Source: Cardiobacteriales bacterium (GTDB lineage: Bacteria; Pseudomonadota; Gammaproteobacteria; Cardiobacteriales; Wohlfahrtiimonadaceae). From it: 40,722 bases of DNA. A program made the position numbers and the translations under genes. Shown here piece by piece: positions 16,502 through 24,929 of the stretch (its first letter is position 1; each line of letters opens with the position of its first letter). The notes below the pieces were generated by a model. The model did no database searches. It saw nothing but the letters and a program-made list of their open reading frames with translations, and was not told the origin of the DNA. The stretch spans positions 1-40,722 of the forward strand of contig JASLFR010000026.1 in assembly GCA_030150565.1 (NCBI GenBank), written 5' to 3'.

Positions 16502-17482
16502 ATGAGTACAGTGAGTAACGAAGATTATATTGCAGGAGCAAAGCGGGTTTTGACGATTGAAGCGGCCGCAATTGAGGCGCTCCACTCCGAGATTGATGAG
16601 AATTTTATTGCGATCTGTGAGGAGCTTCGCTCCATTAAAGGGCGGGTTGTCGTCACAGGGATGGGCAAATCTGGACATATTGGGCGTAAAATTGCAGCAA
16701 CCCTTGCAAGTACAGGGACGCCCGCCTTTTTTGTTCACCCAGCTGAAGCGAGTCACGGCGATTTAGGGATGATCACCCAAGAGGATGCACTCCTTGCGCT
16801 CTCATACTCTGGCGAGAGTGATGAGATTCTCTCGGTGCTCCCCCTTATTTTGCGCCAAAATATTCCCCTCATTGCGATTACAGGTGCCCCAGAATCGAGT
16901 TTAGCGCGGGCAGCTCACTACCATCTTAACGTTGCGATTGAGGAGGAGGCGTGCCCTTTAGGATTAGCGCCAACGGCTAGCACAACAGCAACCCTTGCGA
17001 TGGGGGATGCATTAGCGGTTACACTCCTTGAGATGCGAGGATTTACGTCAGATGATTTCGCTTTCTCCCATCCCGGGGGGAAATTGGGGCGCCGTCTGCT
17101 GATGCGGGTTGAGGATATTATGGCCCCTTATGAAGAGATCGCTCGCGTCTCTAAAGAGATGCCGTTAGCGGATGCCCTTCTTGAGATGACCCGTTACCCA
17201 CTTGGCATGGTGGTGATTGATGATGCTTCACAAAAGTTGCTGGGGGTCTTTACGGAAGGGGATCTGCGCCGCACCTTTATGAATCAGTACGATCTAAAGG
17301 AGCTTACTATTGAGGCGTGTATGACCGAGAAGCCTTATACCATCGATCGGGAAGCGTTGGCAGTCGATGCACTCAATTTGATGGAGGCGCGTAAAATTAC
17401 AGCGCTCCCTGTGCTCGATCGAGATGAGCGTATTGTAGGGGTGATCAATATGCACCATCTTCTACAGGCTCGTGTGATTTAA
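16502..17482 (+). CDS. kdsD: D-arabinose 5-phosphate isomerase (KdsD/KpsF)
   Basis: 326 residues (E. coli KdsD 328). An N-terminal SIS domain has VTGMGKSGHIGRKIAATLAS and HPAEASHGDLGM, and a tandem CBS pair begins at VEDIMAP near 203. It interconverts ribulose-5-P and arabinose-5-P, the first step to the Kdo sugar of LPS. CPLGLAPTASTTATLAMGDA is the usual family stretch. The usual followers kdsC-lptC-lptA-lptB are missing; rep starts 17 bases downstream. Confidence 0.95.
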   Translation: MSTVSNEDYIAGAKRVLTIEAAAIEALHSEIDENFIAICEELRSIKGRVVVTGMGKSGHIGRKIAATLASTGTPAFFVHPAEASHGDLGMITQEDALLALSYSGESDEILSVLPLILRQNIPLIAITGAPESSLARAAHYHLNVAIEEEACPLGLAPTASTTATLAMGDALAVTLLEMRGFTSDDFAFSHPGGKLGRRLLMRVEDIMAPYEEIARVSKEMPLADALLEMTRYPLGMVVIDDASQKLLGVFTEGDLRRTFMNQYDLKELTIEACMTEKPYTIDREALAVDALNLMEARKITALPVLDRDERIVGVINMHHLLQARVI

Positions 17483-17499
17483 GGGGTAGAGAGATTAGG

Positions 17500-19482
17500 A
17501 TGAGACTCAATCAACAGCAGAGCGAGGCCGTTCGAATTGTCGATCGGCCTCTTTTAGTCTTAGCGGGCGCAGGATCGGGGAAGACCCGTGTGATCACTGA
17601 GAAGATCAAATATCTTATCGAGCAGCACCGTTACGCACCAAAATCGATCTATGCGGTCACTTTTACCAATAAAGCGGCAAATGAGATGCGGGAGCGCTTA
17701 ATGGGGACGCTTGGAAAAGAGCGGGCTAAAGCGGTACGGGTGCGCACGTTCCATACACTCGGGCTCTCTATTTTGAAGCGGCATGGACACTTTTTGGGGT
17801 TGAGATCGGGGTTCTCCATCTATGATCAGAATGATAGCGCCCACCTTTTAGCGTTAATCGCCCCTGAGCTCGACTCTAATGAGCTTGCTCTCCTGCAAGA
17901 TCGTATCGGGAGCTGGAAGAATGATCGATTGCTTCCTGAAGGGTTGAGAGGGCGGGCGAAAGATGATCAGGAGGCGCTCGCTATTGAGTATTATGCAGAG
18001 TATCAGAAGCATCTTTTAGCGTATAACGCTGTCGATTTTGATGATCTTGTCTTAAAGACGCTCCTTCTCTTAGAGCGAGAATCCCACGTCTTAGCTTATT
18101 GGCAAGATCAAGTGCGCTACCTTTTAGTGGATGAGTATCAAGATACCAATGTGAGTCAATACCATCTTGTTCGGGTCTTGATGGGGGATCGTCCCCACTT
18201 TACTGTGGTGGGGGATGATGACCAATCGATCTACGCATGGCGAGGGGCGCGCCCTGAGAATCTGAATGATTTAGCTAAAGATTTCCCCAATTTAGAGCTG
18301 ATTAAATTGGAGCAGAATTATCGCTCAACAGGGCACATTTTAAAGGCTGCTAACCGATTGATTGCGGTCAATCCTCACCTTTATGATAAATCGCTCTGGT
18401 CTACCCTTGGTGAGGGGGATCCCATTGAGATTCACGACTTTTCAGGGGATGATGAAGAGGCGGAATTTATCGCCGACCATATTGCGCATCAACAATTGGT
18501 CTATAAGCGGCGTCTCGATAGCTTTGCGATTCTCTATCGGGGGAATCATCAATCACGCCGTTTTGAGATGGCGCTACAACGGCGTAGAATTCCAGTCAAT
18601 ATTGTGGGGGGAACCTCCTTCTTCCAGCAAGAGGAGGTGAATATTCTGCTCCACTACCTAAAATTGATCGCAAATCCTGAAGATGATGCAGCGCTTTTGA
18701 GAGTCATTAATATACCGAGCCGTGAGATTGGGGCAGCCTCTTTGCTGAAATTGACGGAATTTGCGAAAGTGCATGAGTTAACCCTCTTCGAGACGCTCGC
18801 TCACCCACAGCTCCATAGCTTTATTGGGCGCAATATTGCGCACCGCTGTTTACGCTTTCATCAAATTATTCTGGAGGCGCAAGCGCTGCTCGATGATGTG
18901 GAGGCGCTCTTTCATCAGCTGATTGAGTCGATCAACTACTCACAATATCTGCAGGAGATCTCCTCCTCCCCCCAAGCGTTTGAGCGCCGAATGAAGAGTG
19001 TAGAGCAGCTTTCCCGCTGGTTTATCGATCAGCCCCGTAATCTGCGGGAGATTCTCTCCCATCTAACGCTCATCTCCATTTTAGAGAGTAGTGATGGGGA
19101 GAAGGAGCAGGATGCCGTAACGCTCATGACGCTCCATAGCGCAAAAGGGCTCGAATTTCCTACCGTCTTTCTTGTGGGGGCAGAAGAGGATATTATCCCT
19201 CACCGTAATAGTATTGATGAGGGAGAAAGTGGCATTCAGGAGGAGCGTCGCCTCTTCTATGTGGGGATCACCCGTGCGCAGAAGCAGCTCTTTATCACCT
19301 ATTGTCGCCAGCGAAGAAGGTATGGAGAGTGGGAATCGCGCGCAAGAAGTCGCTTTATCGATGAGCTTCCTGAAGAGAATATCTTACGAAGAGGGGAGAG
19401 TGCCCCTTCAAAAGAGGAGCTACAGCAGGTAAGGAGCGATACTTTCGCCGCACTTACAGCGATGCTAGAGGGGAATTCGTAG
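17500..19482 (+). CDS. rep: ATP-dependent DNA helicase Rep
   Basis: 660 residues (E. coli 673). It is a superfamily 1A 3'-5' helicase: Walker A AGAGSGKT near 22-29, AVTFTNKAANEM (motif Ia), FDDLVL, DEYQDTN (motif II), VGDDDQSIYAWRGA (motif III), EQNYRS (motif IV), TLHSAKGLEFP (motif V) and VGITRAQ (motif VI). It resembles Rep rather than UvrD in LKRHGHFLG and in RNHQSR/GGTSFF. Rep moves with the replisome and clears protein roadblocks. It follows kdsD closely on the same strand. Confidence 0.95.
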   Translation: MRLNQQQSEAVRIVDRPLLVLAGAGSGKTRVITEKIKYLIEQHRYAPKSIYAVTFTNKAANEMRERLMGTLGKERAKAVRVRTFHTLGLSILKRHGHFLGLRSGFSIYDQNDSAHLLALIAPELDSNELALLQDRIGSWKNDRLLPEGLRGRAKDDQEALAIEYYAEYQKHLLAYNAVDFDDLVLKTLLLLERESHVLAYWQDQVRYLLVDEYQDTNVSQYHLVRVLMGDRPHFTVVGDDDQSIYAWRGARPENLNDLAKDFPNLELIKLEQNYRSTGHILKAANRLIAVNPHLYDKSLWSTLGEGDPIEIHDFSGDDEEAEFIADHIAHQQLVYKRRLDSFAILYRGNHQSRRFEMALQRRRIPVNIVGGTSFFQQEEVNILLHYLKLIANPEDDAALLRVINIPSREIGAASLLKLTEFAKVHELTLFETLAHPQLHSFIGRNIAHRCLRFHQIILEAQALLDDVEALFHQLIESINYSQYLQEISSSPQAFERRMKSVEQLSRWFIDQPRNLREILSHLTLISILESSDGEKEQDAVTLMTLHSAKGLEFPTVFLVGAEEDIIPHRNSIDEGESGIQEERRLFYVGITRAQKQLFITYCRQRRRYGEWESRARSRFIDELPEENILRRGESAPSKEELQQVRSDTFAALTAMLEGNS

Positions 19483-19546
19483 CTATTAATCAGTCGCTTA
19501 GTTATATTTAACCGATCTATAGATCTTTAATATGAGGAGAGGGGAG

Positions 19547-20269
19547 ATGGTGGATCAGAAGAGAGATTTTGGAAGCCGCCTAGAGCGAACGCTCTATTTT
19601 TTAGGGGGAGCGGGTTGGCTTCTTTCGATTGTTATTACCTTTGTCTGGGTGTTATCCCTTAAATATCCAATCTCATTCAATCCTAATAAGGCGGTTGCGC
19701 TCCTATTTTTTGAAATTGGGACATTTTTGGAAAATATTGAGGGGCTCTATAGTTATCGCTATATCTTCTTAGGATTAGTCTGGGCTGTTCTGATTCTGCT
19801 TACGCTCTGGCTTCTGCTCAATCTTAAATTTATAGAGCGCTCTTACCTCGCTTCACTCTACGCTCTGCCAATGCTTTTAGGGCTTGGGTTGATGACGCCC
19901 GATCTTTTAAGCTTCTTTAATGAGTATGAGATTAATATTGAGACGATTATTAAAGAGATCGGTTCCGCCTTTAGTTATGGCACCCCCTCTTTAGGCATTG
20001 TAGAGAAGGGGATGGAGGTGATTGAAGGGAATGCGCTCTCATTCCATCTTCTCTTTGGTGGGCTCTACCTCTTTTTGCTCTTAAGCGCTCTACTGATGCT
20101 CTTTTTAGGGGGGATTAAGAGAAGAGAGGAGGGGAGTCTTACGCTCATAAAGCGGGGATTAGCTGGGGTGGGGGCTATTATTCTCCTTCTTTTTCTCTAC
20201 TATACCGTCCCCTTCTATATCGAACAGTGGAGTAGCGATAGCCTCTTCAGTTTAGAGGGTTACTTTTAA
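19547..20269 (+). CDS. Five-TM membrane protein of unknown function, first gene of the B12 uptake block
   Basis: About 240 residues from the ATG at 19547, which is preceded by AGGAGAGGGGAG; an ATG at 19532 is the alternative but would place that purine run inside the gene. Five hydrophobic segments are visible, near residues 16-39, 71-92, 98-123, 166-190 and 203-227 (numbered from 19547). I recognise no motif, and it does not look like ExbB, ExbD, MotA or TolQ. It is 17 bases before the TonB-like gene, which is itself coupled to the BtuD/BtuC-like genes, so a role in that transport system is a fair inference but no more. A 12-base palindrome, GATCTATAGATC, lies at 19514-19525 just upstream. 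Confidence 0.75.
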   Translation: MVDQKRDFGSRLERTLYFLGGAGWLLSIVITFVWVLSLKYPISFNPNKAVALLFFEIGTFLENIEGLYSYRYIFLGLVWAVLILLTLWLLLNLKFIERSYLASLYALPMLLGLGLMTPDLLSFFNEYEINIETIIKEIGSAFSYGTPSLGIVEKGMEVIEGNALSFHLLFGGLYLFLLLSALLMLFLGGIKRREEGSLTLIKRGLAGVGAIILLLFLYYTVPFYIEQWSSDSLFSLEGYF

Positions 20270-20286
20270 TGGGAAAGGGGGATTGA

Positions 20287-21021
20287 TTGCTCTTCCGTTT
20301 TGCGCTCCTACTCTCTGTGCTGCTTCTTCATTGGGGTGGTGTGCAGCTTCTTCTTTCGGTGAGTAAGGAGCGGCAGAGTGAGCGGATTCAATTTTCCGCT
20401 CAGCCCCTTCAAATCTCCGCAAAGTTGATACCATTTTCGAAAAGCGATCTTGGAAGAGCGCTGCAGAAGAGAGTAGAAGAGAGTGATGCACTTGTTGAGG
20501 ATTACTTTAAAACTCAACGTGAGCGCAGGGAGATGTTGAGTCTTCAGGTTCAACAAAAACGAGCATTATTGCGCCAAAAAGAGGTGGATCAGAGGCGAGC
20601 AGAGGAATTGAAAGCCCCCAGTAAGCGTAGACTTCAGCCAGAAGGGGAGCGAAAGAGGGGGGAGAATCAGCAAGTGGCAGAGGCTCAAAAGGGGAAAGAG
20701 AGGAAAATTACTGATAATTTCAATCGATCTGCATTTGTAAAAGGGGTGATGCAGCAGTTAAAACCCCTTATTCAACACTGCTACCCAGAGCTCTCACGGC
20801 GGCGTGGAGAGGAGGGGCGAGTTGAGCTCACCTTAGAGTTAAGAGCTAAGGGGGATTTTCACCTCTCTTTACGTCGCTCAAGTGGATTTAGTCGATTAGA
20901 TCGCTGCGCTATAGAGGCGATTACTGATGCTCTGAATCATCCTACCTTTAAAGCTGAGCGGGAGCGACTTGAGCACTCGGTAACCTTCCCCCTCCCTGCG
21001 ATAGAGTTTCGTCTGCAATGA
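20287..21021 (+). CDS. TonB-like energy transducer with a charged coiled-coil linker
   Basis: 244 residues with a TTG start (AAGGGGG just before it). Residues 3-24 form a single membrane anchor containing Ser10 and His15, as TonB anchors carry Ser and His. Residues about 60-120 are highly charged and probably coiled coil, replacing the Pro-rich spacer of classic TonB. Residues about 146-244 resemble the TonB C-terminal domain, with YPELSRRRGEEGRVELTLEL, RRSSGFSRLDRCAIEAI and a final FPLPAIEF strand. TonB proteins pass proton-motive energy from ExbB/ExbD to outer-membrane receptors. No exbB or exbD is next to it. Its TGA overlaps the ATG of the ABC ATPase (ATGA), suggesting a TonB devoted to B12. 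A TolA/TonB mosaic is the alternative. Confidence 0.8.
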   Translation: MLFRFALLLSVLLLHWGGVQLLLSVSKERQSERIQFSAQPLQISAKLIPFSKSDLGRALQKRVEESDALVEDYFKTQRERREMLSLQVQQKRALLRQKEVDQRRAEELKAPSKRRLQPEGERKRGENQQVAEAQKGKERKITDNFNRSAFVKGVMQQLKPLIQHCYPELSRRRGEEGRVELTLELRAKGDFHLSLRRSSGFSRLDRCAIEAITDALNHPTFKAERERLEHSVTFPLPAIEFRLQ

Positions 21022-21797
21022 TATTATCGATCGATTCAGCCACAATTTTTGATCCAAAGCGGCGGCGAATCCTTCTACAGGATCTCTCATTCTCTCTCCC
21101 TTTAGGCGCTAAACTTGCGATTATTGGGCCAAATGGTGCGGGGAAGAGCTCTCTTGTGAGAGCGATTGTGGGGTTGATGCCGATGGAGGCGGAGCGATTT
21201 CACCTTTTAGGGGAGTCTTACCAACCCCCATTTTCAGAAAAAATTGCTACACAATTTTCAAGAAAGATCGCTTTTGTCGCACAAGAGCGGCAGCTGCCCG
21301 AATCGATGGAGGTATCGCTCTGGTGTGAGTTAGCTCGTGCCCCTTACCACACTTTTGGGTATAGACTCTCCTTAAAAGAGTGGGAGTTGATCGATTACTA
21401 CTTAGAGCGGTTTCAACTCACCCCTTTTCGTAATCGAAATATCGCCTCTTTAAGTGGTGGAGAGCGGCAACGGCTCTTTGTGGCGACCGCTTTTATTCAG
21501 GAGACACCCCTCATTATCCTCGATGAGCCTAATAACTTTCTCGATCCTAAATATCGCACGCTTCTCAATCGAAGTGTAATGGCTGAAGTTGAGCGAAAGA
21601 GGAAGAGTCTGATTGCTGTTACGCACGATTTAAATGGGCTCACCCCTTTTACCCATCTGCTCGTGCTAAAAGAGGGGCGGATGCTCTATTTTGGAGCGAA
21701 GGAGGGGTGGCTCAATCGGGAGAATTTAAGTGAGCTCTATCAATATCCCTTTAAAGAGGTGAAGGAGGAGGAGAGTGGTGAATACTTCTACTTTTAA
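21018..21797 (+). CDS. btuD: ABC transporter ATP-binding protein, BtuD/FecE type
   Basis: 259 residues. Walker A is GPNGAGKSS at 37-45, a Q-loop is in AFVAQERQ, the signature is LSGGERQR, Walker B and D-loop are LIILDEPNNFLD, and the switch His is in AVTHDLN. It is the cytoplasmic ATPase of a group II (iron-siderophore/B12) importer. Specificity for B12 is inferred from the adjacent cobalamin riboswitch and btuB. The start overlaps the stop of the TonB-like gene and its 3' end overlaps the permease gene by about 20 bases, so all three are translationally coupled. Note LDEPNNFLD in place of the more usual LDEPTNHLD. Confidence 0.85.
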   Translation: MILSIDSATIFDPKRRRILLQDLSFSLPLGAKLAIIGPNGAGKSSLVRAIVGLMPMEAERFHLLGESYQPPFSEKIATQFSRKIAFVAQERQLPESMEVSLWCELARAPYHTFGYRLSLKEWELIDYYLERFQLTPFRNRNIASLSGGERQRLFVATAFIQETPLIILDEPNNFLDPKYRTLLNRSVMAEVERKRKSLIAVTHDLNGLTPFTHLLVLKEGRMLYFGAKEGWLNRENLSELYQYPFKEVKEEESGEYFYF

Positions 21798-22749
21798 GAG
21801 AGGATTATTAGTGAGTTGGGGCAGTTCGCTTCTCCTTTTAATGATTCTTCCTCTCTTCGGTGTCGTTCCTCTCTCCCCCTTCTCTTTGGAGGATTGGGGG
21901 GTGATTCTTGAATTTAGATTGCCCCGCCTGCTTGCGGCTTGGATGATTGGTGCACTCTTATCATTGAGTGGCCTTATTTTTCAGGCGATGCTCCGTAATC
22001 CTCTTGCAGATCCTTACATTTTAGGGGTTGCAAGTGGTGGAGCGCTCGGTGCTGCGGTGGTGCTCCATTTCGGTCTCTCTTTTTCATTTTGGCTTCTAAG
22101 CGCTCCTGCCATTGGGGCCTTTATTGGGGCGCTCTTAATTACGCTTCTGCTCTATTTAATCGCTTTTTGGCGCAGCTTCTCTCCCTTGCGCTTGATTCTG
22201 CTTGGTGTGATGCTCAATTTCTTCTGCTCCAGCCTAATTCTACTTCTGCAAGCGTTAGGGGAGCCGAGTAGAAGTTATGAATTGATGCATTGGCTCATGG
22301 GGCGGATCGGTTTTATTACAGGTGAGGAGCTTCTTCTCTTAACAGAGCTCTCGCTTGGAGCACTTCTCTTCTCTCTCTTTATTGCGCCCCGCTTAAATCT
22401 TTTGGCGCTGGGACCAGAGCTGGCTCAATTAAGAGGGTTGAGAGTAAAACGGATCGCAATTGCTCTCTTTTTAGTGATCAGCCTTCTGCTTGGTGTGTTG
22501 GTTGCGTTAAGTGGCCCGATCGGATTTGTTGGGCTTATCATCCCCCATATAGCGCGCTTTTTTGTGGGGGAGGATTATCGCAAGCTGAGTTGGCTGGTCT
22601 TCCCTTTAGGGGGATCTTTTTTGATGTTGGCGCAGTGGCTCTCCACCACTCTTTTCCCCCCTGCTGAGCTTCCACTAGGGGTTGTTACAGCACTTTTAGG
22701 CGCCCCTTTCTTTTTAATGCTCCTTTTCCGCCGTAATGGTGTGCCGTAA
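21775..22749 (+). CDS. btuC: ABC transporter permease, BtuC/FecCD type
   Basis: 324 residues with about nine or ten membrane segments. Family signatures are FRLPRLLAAWMIGALLSLSG, QAMLRNPLADPYILGVASGG and the coupling-helix region GPIGFVGLIIPHIARF. Two adjacent GTG codons (21775 and 21778) can start it, with AGGAGGAGGAG upstream; the difference is one residue. It forms the inner-membrane channel with two copies of the ATPase. The stop is 28 bases before the riboswitch, so the BtuC/BtuD-like genes are upstream of, not under, the riboswitch. Confidence 0.87.
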   Translation: MVNTSTFKRGLLVSWGSSLLLLMILPLFGVVPLSPFSLEDWGVILEFRLPRLLAAWMIGALLSLSGLIFQAMLRNPLADPYILGVASGGALGAAVVLHFGLSFSFWLLSAPAIGAFIGALLITLLLYLIAFWRSFSPLRLILLGVMLNFFCSSLILLLQALGEPSRSYELMHWLMGRIGFITGEELLLLTELSLGALLFSLFIAPRLNLLALGPELAQLRGLRVKRIAIALFLVISLLLGVLVALSGPIGFVGLIIPHIARFFVGEDYRKLSWLVFPLGGSFLMLAQWLSTTLFPPAELPLGVVTALLGAPFFLMLLFRRNGVP

Positions 22750-22751
22750 AC

Positions 22752-22760
22752 TGATATACT
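22752..22760 (+). promoter_or_regulatory. Candidate extended -10 promoter for the riboswitch/btuB transcript
   Basis: TGATATACT is a TG, one base, TATACT extended -10 immediately after the permease stop and about 18 bases before the first paired base of the riboswitch, the right place for a btuB transcript start. Confidence 0.45.
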
Positions 22761-22777
22761 TCTGTTCGTTTTTACAT

Positions 22778-22860
22778 TAACGCTGATGGAAATGAGTGAG
22801 AATCTCATACGGACCCGCCACTGTGTAGGCTTTTAGCCGAAGTCAGATCTTTCAGCGTTA
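22778..22860 (+). promoter_or_regulatory. Cobalamin (adenosylcobalamin) riboswitch upstream of btuB
   Basis: The aptamer is closed by a perfect 9-bp P1: TAACGCTGA at 22778-22786 with TCAGCGTTA at 22852-22860. Inside are the family landmarks: GGAAAT then GTGAGAATCTC, the conserved CCCGCCACTGT core at 22814-22824, and the B12-box remnant GAAGTCAGA near 22839-22847. It is a compact form. After P1, CTCT (about 22871-22874) can pair with the AGAG that is part of the btuB Shine-Dalgarno (AAAGAGG, about 22882-22888), and no T-tract terminator is seen, so control of translation is more likely than termination. That mechanism is inference. Confidence 0.9.
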
Positions 22861-22897
22861 TCGATCTACACTCTCGAGGTTAAAGAGGAATATTTTT

Positions 22898-24790
22898 ATG
22901 AGGCAGACCCCTATTTTGTCGCCAATAGCGATCGCTTTGGCACCCCTTTTTTTTGGATCATCACTCTCCGCTCAAACATTAGATTATGAGCATCATGATG
23001 AGGTGATTATTTTTACAGCAAATAAGATGCCGACACTCGCACAGAAGAGTGGAGCTCGAACCGATCTTGTCGATGAAACGATGATTGAGGAGCGGCAGTG
23101 GCGCACCGTTGAAGAGGCGCTCAGCCATCTCCCTGCGGTGACGCTTAATCGTAATGGGTTAAATGGCCCCGCATCACTCTTTATTCGGGGGGCAGGGACT
23201 CAAAATACGTTGGTTCTGCTCGATGGAGTTCCGTTGGGGGATCCGATGGGGACTGGGCGCACTGTTGATTACACGCTGTTAGGAAATTTAGCCCATATTG
23301 AACGGGTGGAGGTCTTAAAGGGGGCGCAGAGTACTCTTTATGGATCGAGTGGCATGGGGGGTGTGGTTCAGCTCTTCACAAAGATGGGGAAAAAGCCAAA
23401 TACCACTCTCGATTTAGAGGCGGGAACGGAATCAACATACCGTGCGACAATCGCAACTTCTGGTATGAATGATCGTTTAACGTACGCTTTTGCTGGAGCG
23501 CTTGAGAATAGTCACGGCATCGATGCAACCCTCCCTTCAGAGAATCGCCCTGTGAATGATGCTGATCGAGATGGGTATCGTAATCGCTCCTTTTATGGAA
23601 AGATCAATTATCTTTTAACAGAGCAGTTCGATCTTGATCTGATGCTGCACCACACAAATCGTTATTATCAATACGATAATGAGTGGAATAATACAGCGTA
23701 CGATAATTACGGTCGTAATCGACAGACAACAGCTCGAGTGGCGCTCAATGGTCACTTTTTAGAGGGGCGTTGGGATTCATCTTTAAGTTATGGAATCAAT
23801 CAGCTAACCCGAAATAATTATAGTGGTGGCATCGACTGGATGAGTGGGGAGGAGGAGCAATATCACTACCCATTTAAGGGGCGAACAGAGCTCTTTACGT
23901 GGCACAATATCCTCAATCCAAATTCACAATTTGCAACGATTTTTGGCGCAAGTTACCAAAAAGAGCGGGGAGAGGGGGAGGCGTTTGATCATAAGACCGA
24001 TACAAAGAGCCTCTATATCGATCAGCATCTTCAGTTAGGGGATAATCTTTTAGCGACCATTGGGGCTCGGCACGATAAGCACTCTACTTTTGGCTCACGA
24101 ACAACCACTCGTACAACAATTCGCTACAACATCAATGAGCAGATTGCTCTCAAAGGGAGCTACGGCACAGGGTTTAATGCACCAAATGCGTATCAGCTTT
24201 ATGATGCTTTTGCTGGAAATGAGCGATTAAAAGCGGAGAAGAGCCGTGGCTTCGATTTTGGGGTTGTTGCAAAAGTGAGCCCTACCATAACGTTTGAAGT
24301 GACCTATTTTGAGCAGAAATATCGTGACATGATCGATTATTTTGATCTTGGAAATTGGCAAGGGGAGTATCGAAATCTCGATGAAGCGAAGATGCGCGGA
24401 GTGGAACTTTCAGGAAATTTTGCGCTGACTCAGCAACTCGATATTGGATTGGGGTATAGCTACCTTGATGCTAAAGAGAAGAAGAGTGGTGGCTCTGCAG
24501 AGCGGATGATTCGTCGCCCACGCCATCAAGTGAGTGCCAATATCAATTATCGTCCCAATGAGCGTCTAACGCTTAATGGGGAGTTACTCCACTATAGTGC
24601 TCGTTTAGAGAGTATGGATCGAGAGTTGAAAGCGTTTACCCTCCTCAATTTAGGGGTGAGTTATCGGGTAAATGAGCAGCTCTCTTTACGTGCGAAAGTG
24701 GAGAATGTGGGTAATGAGCGTTACCACTATGCAGCAGGGTATCGAGAGCCAGAGCGACGAGCATTTCTCGGGATGAAGATCGAGTTTTAG
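22898..24790 (+). CDS. btuB: TonB-dependent vitamin B12 receptor BtuB
   Basis: 630 residues. A signal peptide (about 1-25, ending SLSAQT) is followed by a TonB box in DEVIIFTANKMP, the plug domain (RTVEEALSHLPAV, LFIRGAGTQNTLVLLDGVP, VLKGAQSTLYGSSGMGGVVQ), a 22-strand type barrel and a C-terminal Phe (MKIEF) for BAM recognition. FNAPNAYQLYD and GFDFGVV match the late barrel of BtuB. It brings cobalamin across the outer membrane. The riboswitch just upstream is strong support for B12 as the ligand. It is probably repressed when B12 is abundant. Confidence 0.93.
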   Translation: MRQTPILSPIAIALAPLFFGSSLSAQTLDYEHHDEVIIFTANKMPTLAQKSGARTDLVDETMIEERQWRTVEEALSHLPAVTLNRNGLNGPASLFIRGAGTQNTLVLLDGVPLGDPMGTGRTVDYTLLGNLAHIERVEVLKGAQSTLYGSSGMGGVVQLFTKMGKKPNTTLDLEAGTESTYRATIATSGMNDRLTYAFAGALENSHGIDATLPSENRPVNDADRDGYRNRSFYGKINYLLTEQFDLDLMLHHTNRYYQYDNEWNNTAYDNYGRNRQTTARVALNGHFLEGRWDSSLSYGINQLTRNNYSGGIDWMSGEEEQYHYPFKGRTELFTWHNILNPNSQFATIFGASYQKERGEGEAFDHKTDTKSLYIDQHLQLGDNLLATIGARHDKHSTFGSRTTTRTTIRYNINEQIALKGSYGTGFNAPNAYQLYDAFAGNERLKAEKSRGFDFGVVAKVSPTITFEVTYFEQKYRDMIDYFDLGNWQGEYRNLDEAKMRGVELSGNFALTQQLDIGLGYSYLDAKEKKSGGSAERMIRRPRHQVSANINYRPNERLTLNGELLHYSARLESMDRELKAFTLLNLGVSYRVNEQLSLRAKVENVGNERYHYAAGYREPERRAFLGMKIEF

Positions 24791-24820
24791 AGGATTTGAG
24801 TAGATCCGAGATAAATGCTA

Positions 24821-24848
24821 TTGCATGCAGGTTAAATCGGGGTATATT
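24821..24848 (+). promoter_or_regulatory. Candidate promoter for the DUF3870 gene
   Basis: TTGCAT at 24821-24826 and TATATT at 24843-24848 with a 16-base spacer. It lies after btuB and before the short gene at 24930. Confidence 0.5.
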
Positions 24849-24854
24849 GAATGG

Positions 24855-24882
24855 GAAGAGGCGCCATTTTGGGGCCTCTTTC
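24855..24882 (+). terminator. Hairpin in the leader between btuB and the DUF3870 gene
   Basis: GAAGAGGC at 24855-24862 pairs with GCCTCTTTC at 24874-24882 with a few extra inner pairs. Only short T runs follow, so it is a weak terminator for btuB or a structured leader of the next gene. Confidence 0.35.
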
Positions 24883-24929
24883 ACTCTCTAACTATTCTCT
24901 CTATTTTTTATTACCAAAGGAGTCTCCTT

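Noticed and set aside
19514..19525. Perfect 12-base palindrome GATCTATAGATC before the 5-TM gene.
   Set aside because: Could be an operator, but it is AT-rich and built on the GATC words that are very common in this window; no support beyond symmetry, so it is only mentioned in the gene entry.
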